A DNA stretch of 33,640 bases, from the NCBI GenBank assembly GCA_002407645.1, contig DHNU01000027.1:6636-40275 (forward strand), in the 5' to 3' direction. The stretch comes from Ruminococcaceae bacterium UBA5408. GTDB taxonomy: Bacteria; Bacillota; Clostridia; Oscillospirales; Acutalibacteraceae. Below the pieces are notes generated by a model. The model saw only the letters and a list, made by a program, of their open reading frames with translations. It was not told where the DNA came from and did no database searches. Both the position numbers and the translations under genes were made by a program. This document shows, piece after piece, positions 32,519-33,640 of this stretch; within the stretch, counting starts at the first letter, position 1, and every line of letters begins with the position of its first letter.

Positions 32519-33145
32519 ATGGCAAGATATACAGATGCTGTGTGCAAACTCTGCCGCCGTGAAGGACAAAAACTTTTCTTAAAGGGTGAAAGATGCTACA
32601 CAGATAAATGCGGTGTTACCCGCAGAGCATATGCTCCGGGCCAGCACGGTCAGGGACGTAAGAAAACCTCTGAGTACGGACTTCAGCTGCGTGCAAAGCA
32701 GATGACAAAACGTTACTACGGTGTATTGGAATCCCAATTTAGAAGCTACTATGTAATGGCAACACGCAAAGAAGGTAAAACAGGTGACGAACTGCTCAAG
32801 ATTTTAGAGAGCCGTCTTGACAATGTCGTTTACCGCCTGGGTTGGGGAAGCTCAAGAGCGGAAGCACGTCAGTTGGTTGTTCACGGTCATTTTACTGTGA
32901 ACGGTAAGAGAGTTGATATTCCTTCTTATCTTACAAAACCGGGCGAAGTTATTTCCATTAAAGATAAGAGCCGCCAAAGTGAAAAAATTAAGGCTGTTAT
33001 TGAAGCTAACTCAGCGCATCCCGTTCCGAAATGGCTTGAAATTAATAGAGAAACTCTGGAAGGCAAAATCATTGCACTACCGGAACGTGAAGATATTGAC
33101 CTTGCAGTCGATGAAACTCTCATCGTTGAGTTGTACTCCAAGTAA
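32519..33145 (+). CDS. rpsD: 30S ribosomal protein S4, zinc form
   Basis: Primary 16S-binding protein; autogenous repressor of alpha operons in several bacteria. The 208 residues begin [20 protein letters not shown] with Cys 9, 12, 26 and 31 giving a zinc site (C+ form). They contain [20 protein letters not shown] and the S4 RNA-binding domain [20 protein letters not shown], ending VELYSK. AGGAGGTG precedes ATG. Confidence 0.97.
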   Translation: MARYTDAVCKLCRREGQKLFLKGERCYTDKCGVTRRAYAPGQHGQGRKKTSEYGLQLRAKQMTKRYYGVLESQFRSYYVMATRKEGKTGDELLKILESRLDNVVYRLGWGSSRAEARQLVVHGHFTVNGKRVDIPSYLTKPGEVISIKDKSRQSEKIKAVIEANSAHPVPKWLEINRETLEGKIIALPEREDIDLAVDETLIVELYSK

Positions 33146-33217
33146 TGCCGTTTCTTAACAGCATATACCACATCATGGCTGATAGATTAATCTGCTATAT
33201 GTCAAGGAGGGTCGCTA

Positions 33218-33640
33218 ATGATCGAGATTGAAAAGCCAAAAATAGATACAGAAGATTTGAGTAATGACGGAACCTATGGCAAATTTGTTGTAGAACCGCT
33301 TGAGCGTGGCTTTGGTACAACCTTGGGTAACAGCCTGAGACGTGTTCTTTTATCATCGCTACCGGGCGTTGCGGTCACATCAATAAAAGTAGACGGTGTT
33401 CTTCATGAATTTTCCACTATTCCCGGAGTTAAAGAAGACGTTACCGAGATAGTGCTTAATATCAAGGGATTGACCGCCAAACTCCATTGTGACGGACCAA
33501 AAACAGTAGAAATCTGTGCGGAGGGTCCGTGTGATGTAACGGCCGACTCTATCAAGTGCGACAGCGAGGTTGAAATCCTAAATCCTGAAATGCATATTGC
33601 AACTTTGGGTGATGGAGCAAAGCTGTATATGGAATTGACT
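33218..33640 (+). CDS. rpoA: RNA polymerase alpha subunit, N-terminal part (truncated by window end)
   Basis: The first 141 residues, about the alpha N-terminal domain that dimerises and assembles the core enzyme. [14 protein letters not shown], then [20 protein letters not shown] and [20 protein letters not shown] are highly conserved, as is [28 protein letters not shown] precedes ATG by eight bases. Together with rpsM-rpsK-rpsD it forms the alpha operon; rplQ is expected beyond the window. Confidence 0.97.
   Translation, partial: MIEIEKPKIDTEDLSNDGTYGKFVVEPLERGFGTTLGNSLRRVLLSSLPGVAVTSIKVDGVLHEFSTIPGVKEDVTEIVLNIKGLTAKLHCDGPKTVEICAEGPCDVTADSIKCDSEVEILNPEMHIATLGDGAKLYMELT

Noticed and set aside
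1..33640. CRISPR arrays, tRNA or rRNA genes, prophage or defence genes
   Set aside because: No regularly spaced repeats, no cloverleaf-like RNA and no defence or phage structural motifs were seen in any gap; genes are almost entirely housekeeping.

Overview
The window looks like the chromosome of a low-GC Gram-positive bacterium of the class Clostridia, probably a gut Oscillospirales- or Lachnospirales-type organism. This rests on AT-rich intergenic DNA, strong AGGAGG ribosome sites with frequent GTG/TTG starts, a zinc-type S14, a KOW-domain protein between map and infA, a short prolyl-tRNA synthetase without an editing insertion, a SpoVB-like flippase, and an orphan pair of Na+-translocating decarboxylase membrane subunits. 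The exact genus cannot be read from the sequence alone. No CRISPR array, transposase, tRNA, rRNA or phage structural gene was found.

Layout. (1) 1-431: the 3' part of a threonine ammonia-lyase gene running directly and out of frame into the last third of a ridA gene, then a two-way terminator. This looks like a deletion scar. (2) 433-2676, minus strand: a SpoVB/MurJ-type flippase followed by a CmpB-family membrane protein. (3) 2797-4196: prmA, then a divergent pair made of a 55-residue minus-strand protein and a small XRE-type regulator; an inverted repeat lies inside the minus-strand promoter. (4) 4249-10650, minus strand: an aromatic amino acid operon transcribed aroF-tyrA-aroB-aroA-aroC-pheA. 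Its 5' region (10651-11026) holds a promoter, a Phe/Tyr-rich 39-codon leader ORF, a plausible antiterminator and an intrinsic terminator, so attenuation by translation of a leader peptide is likely. (5) 11219-12559: a PAS-PAS-GGDEF diguanylate cyclase. (6) 12575-13924, minus strand: a shikimate dehydrogenase-shikimate kinase fusion. With the operon it supplies all shikimate-pathway steps except 3-dehydroquinate dehydratase, plus both prephenate branches. (7) 14150-17344: acpP, OadB-like and OadG-like subunits, proS. (8) 17618-18722: a lipoprotein with a DUF4163/DUF3298-like body and a doubtful small ORF. (9) 18794-33640: a long S10-spc-alpha ribosomal protein superoperon, from a structured leader with its own terminator through rpsJ to a truncated rpoA. 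It includes secY, adk, map, a KOW protein and infA.

The most notable observations are the aroF leader-peptide attenuator (an unusual solution where T-boxes are common), the S10 leader with a terminator and a mutually exclusive pairing, and the ilvA/ridA junction. I did not find a defence system, mobile element or other wholly new multi-gene system here.
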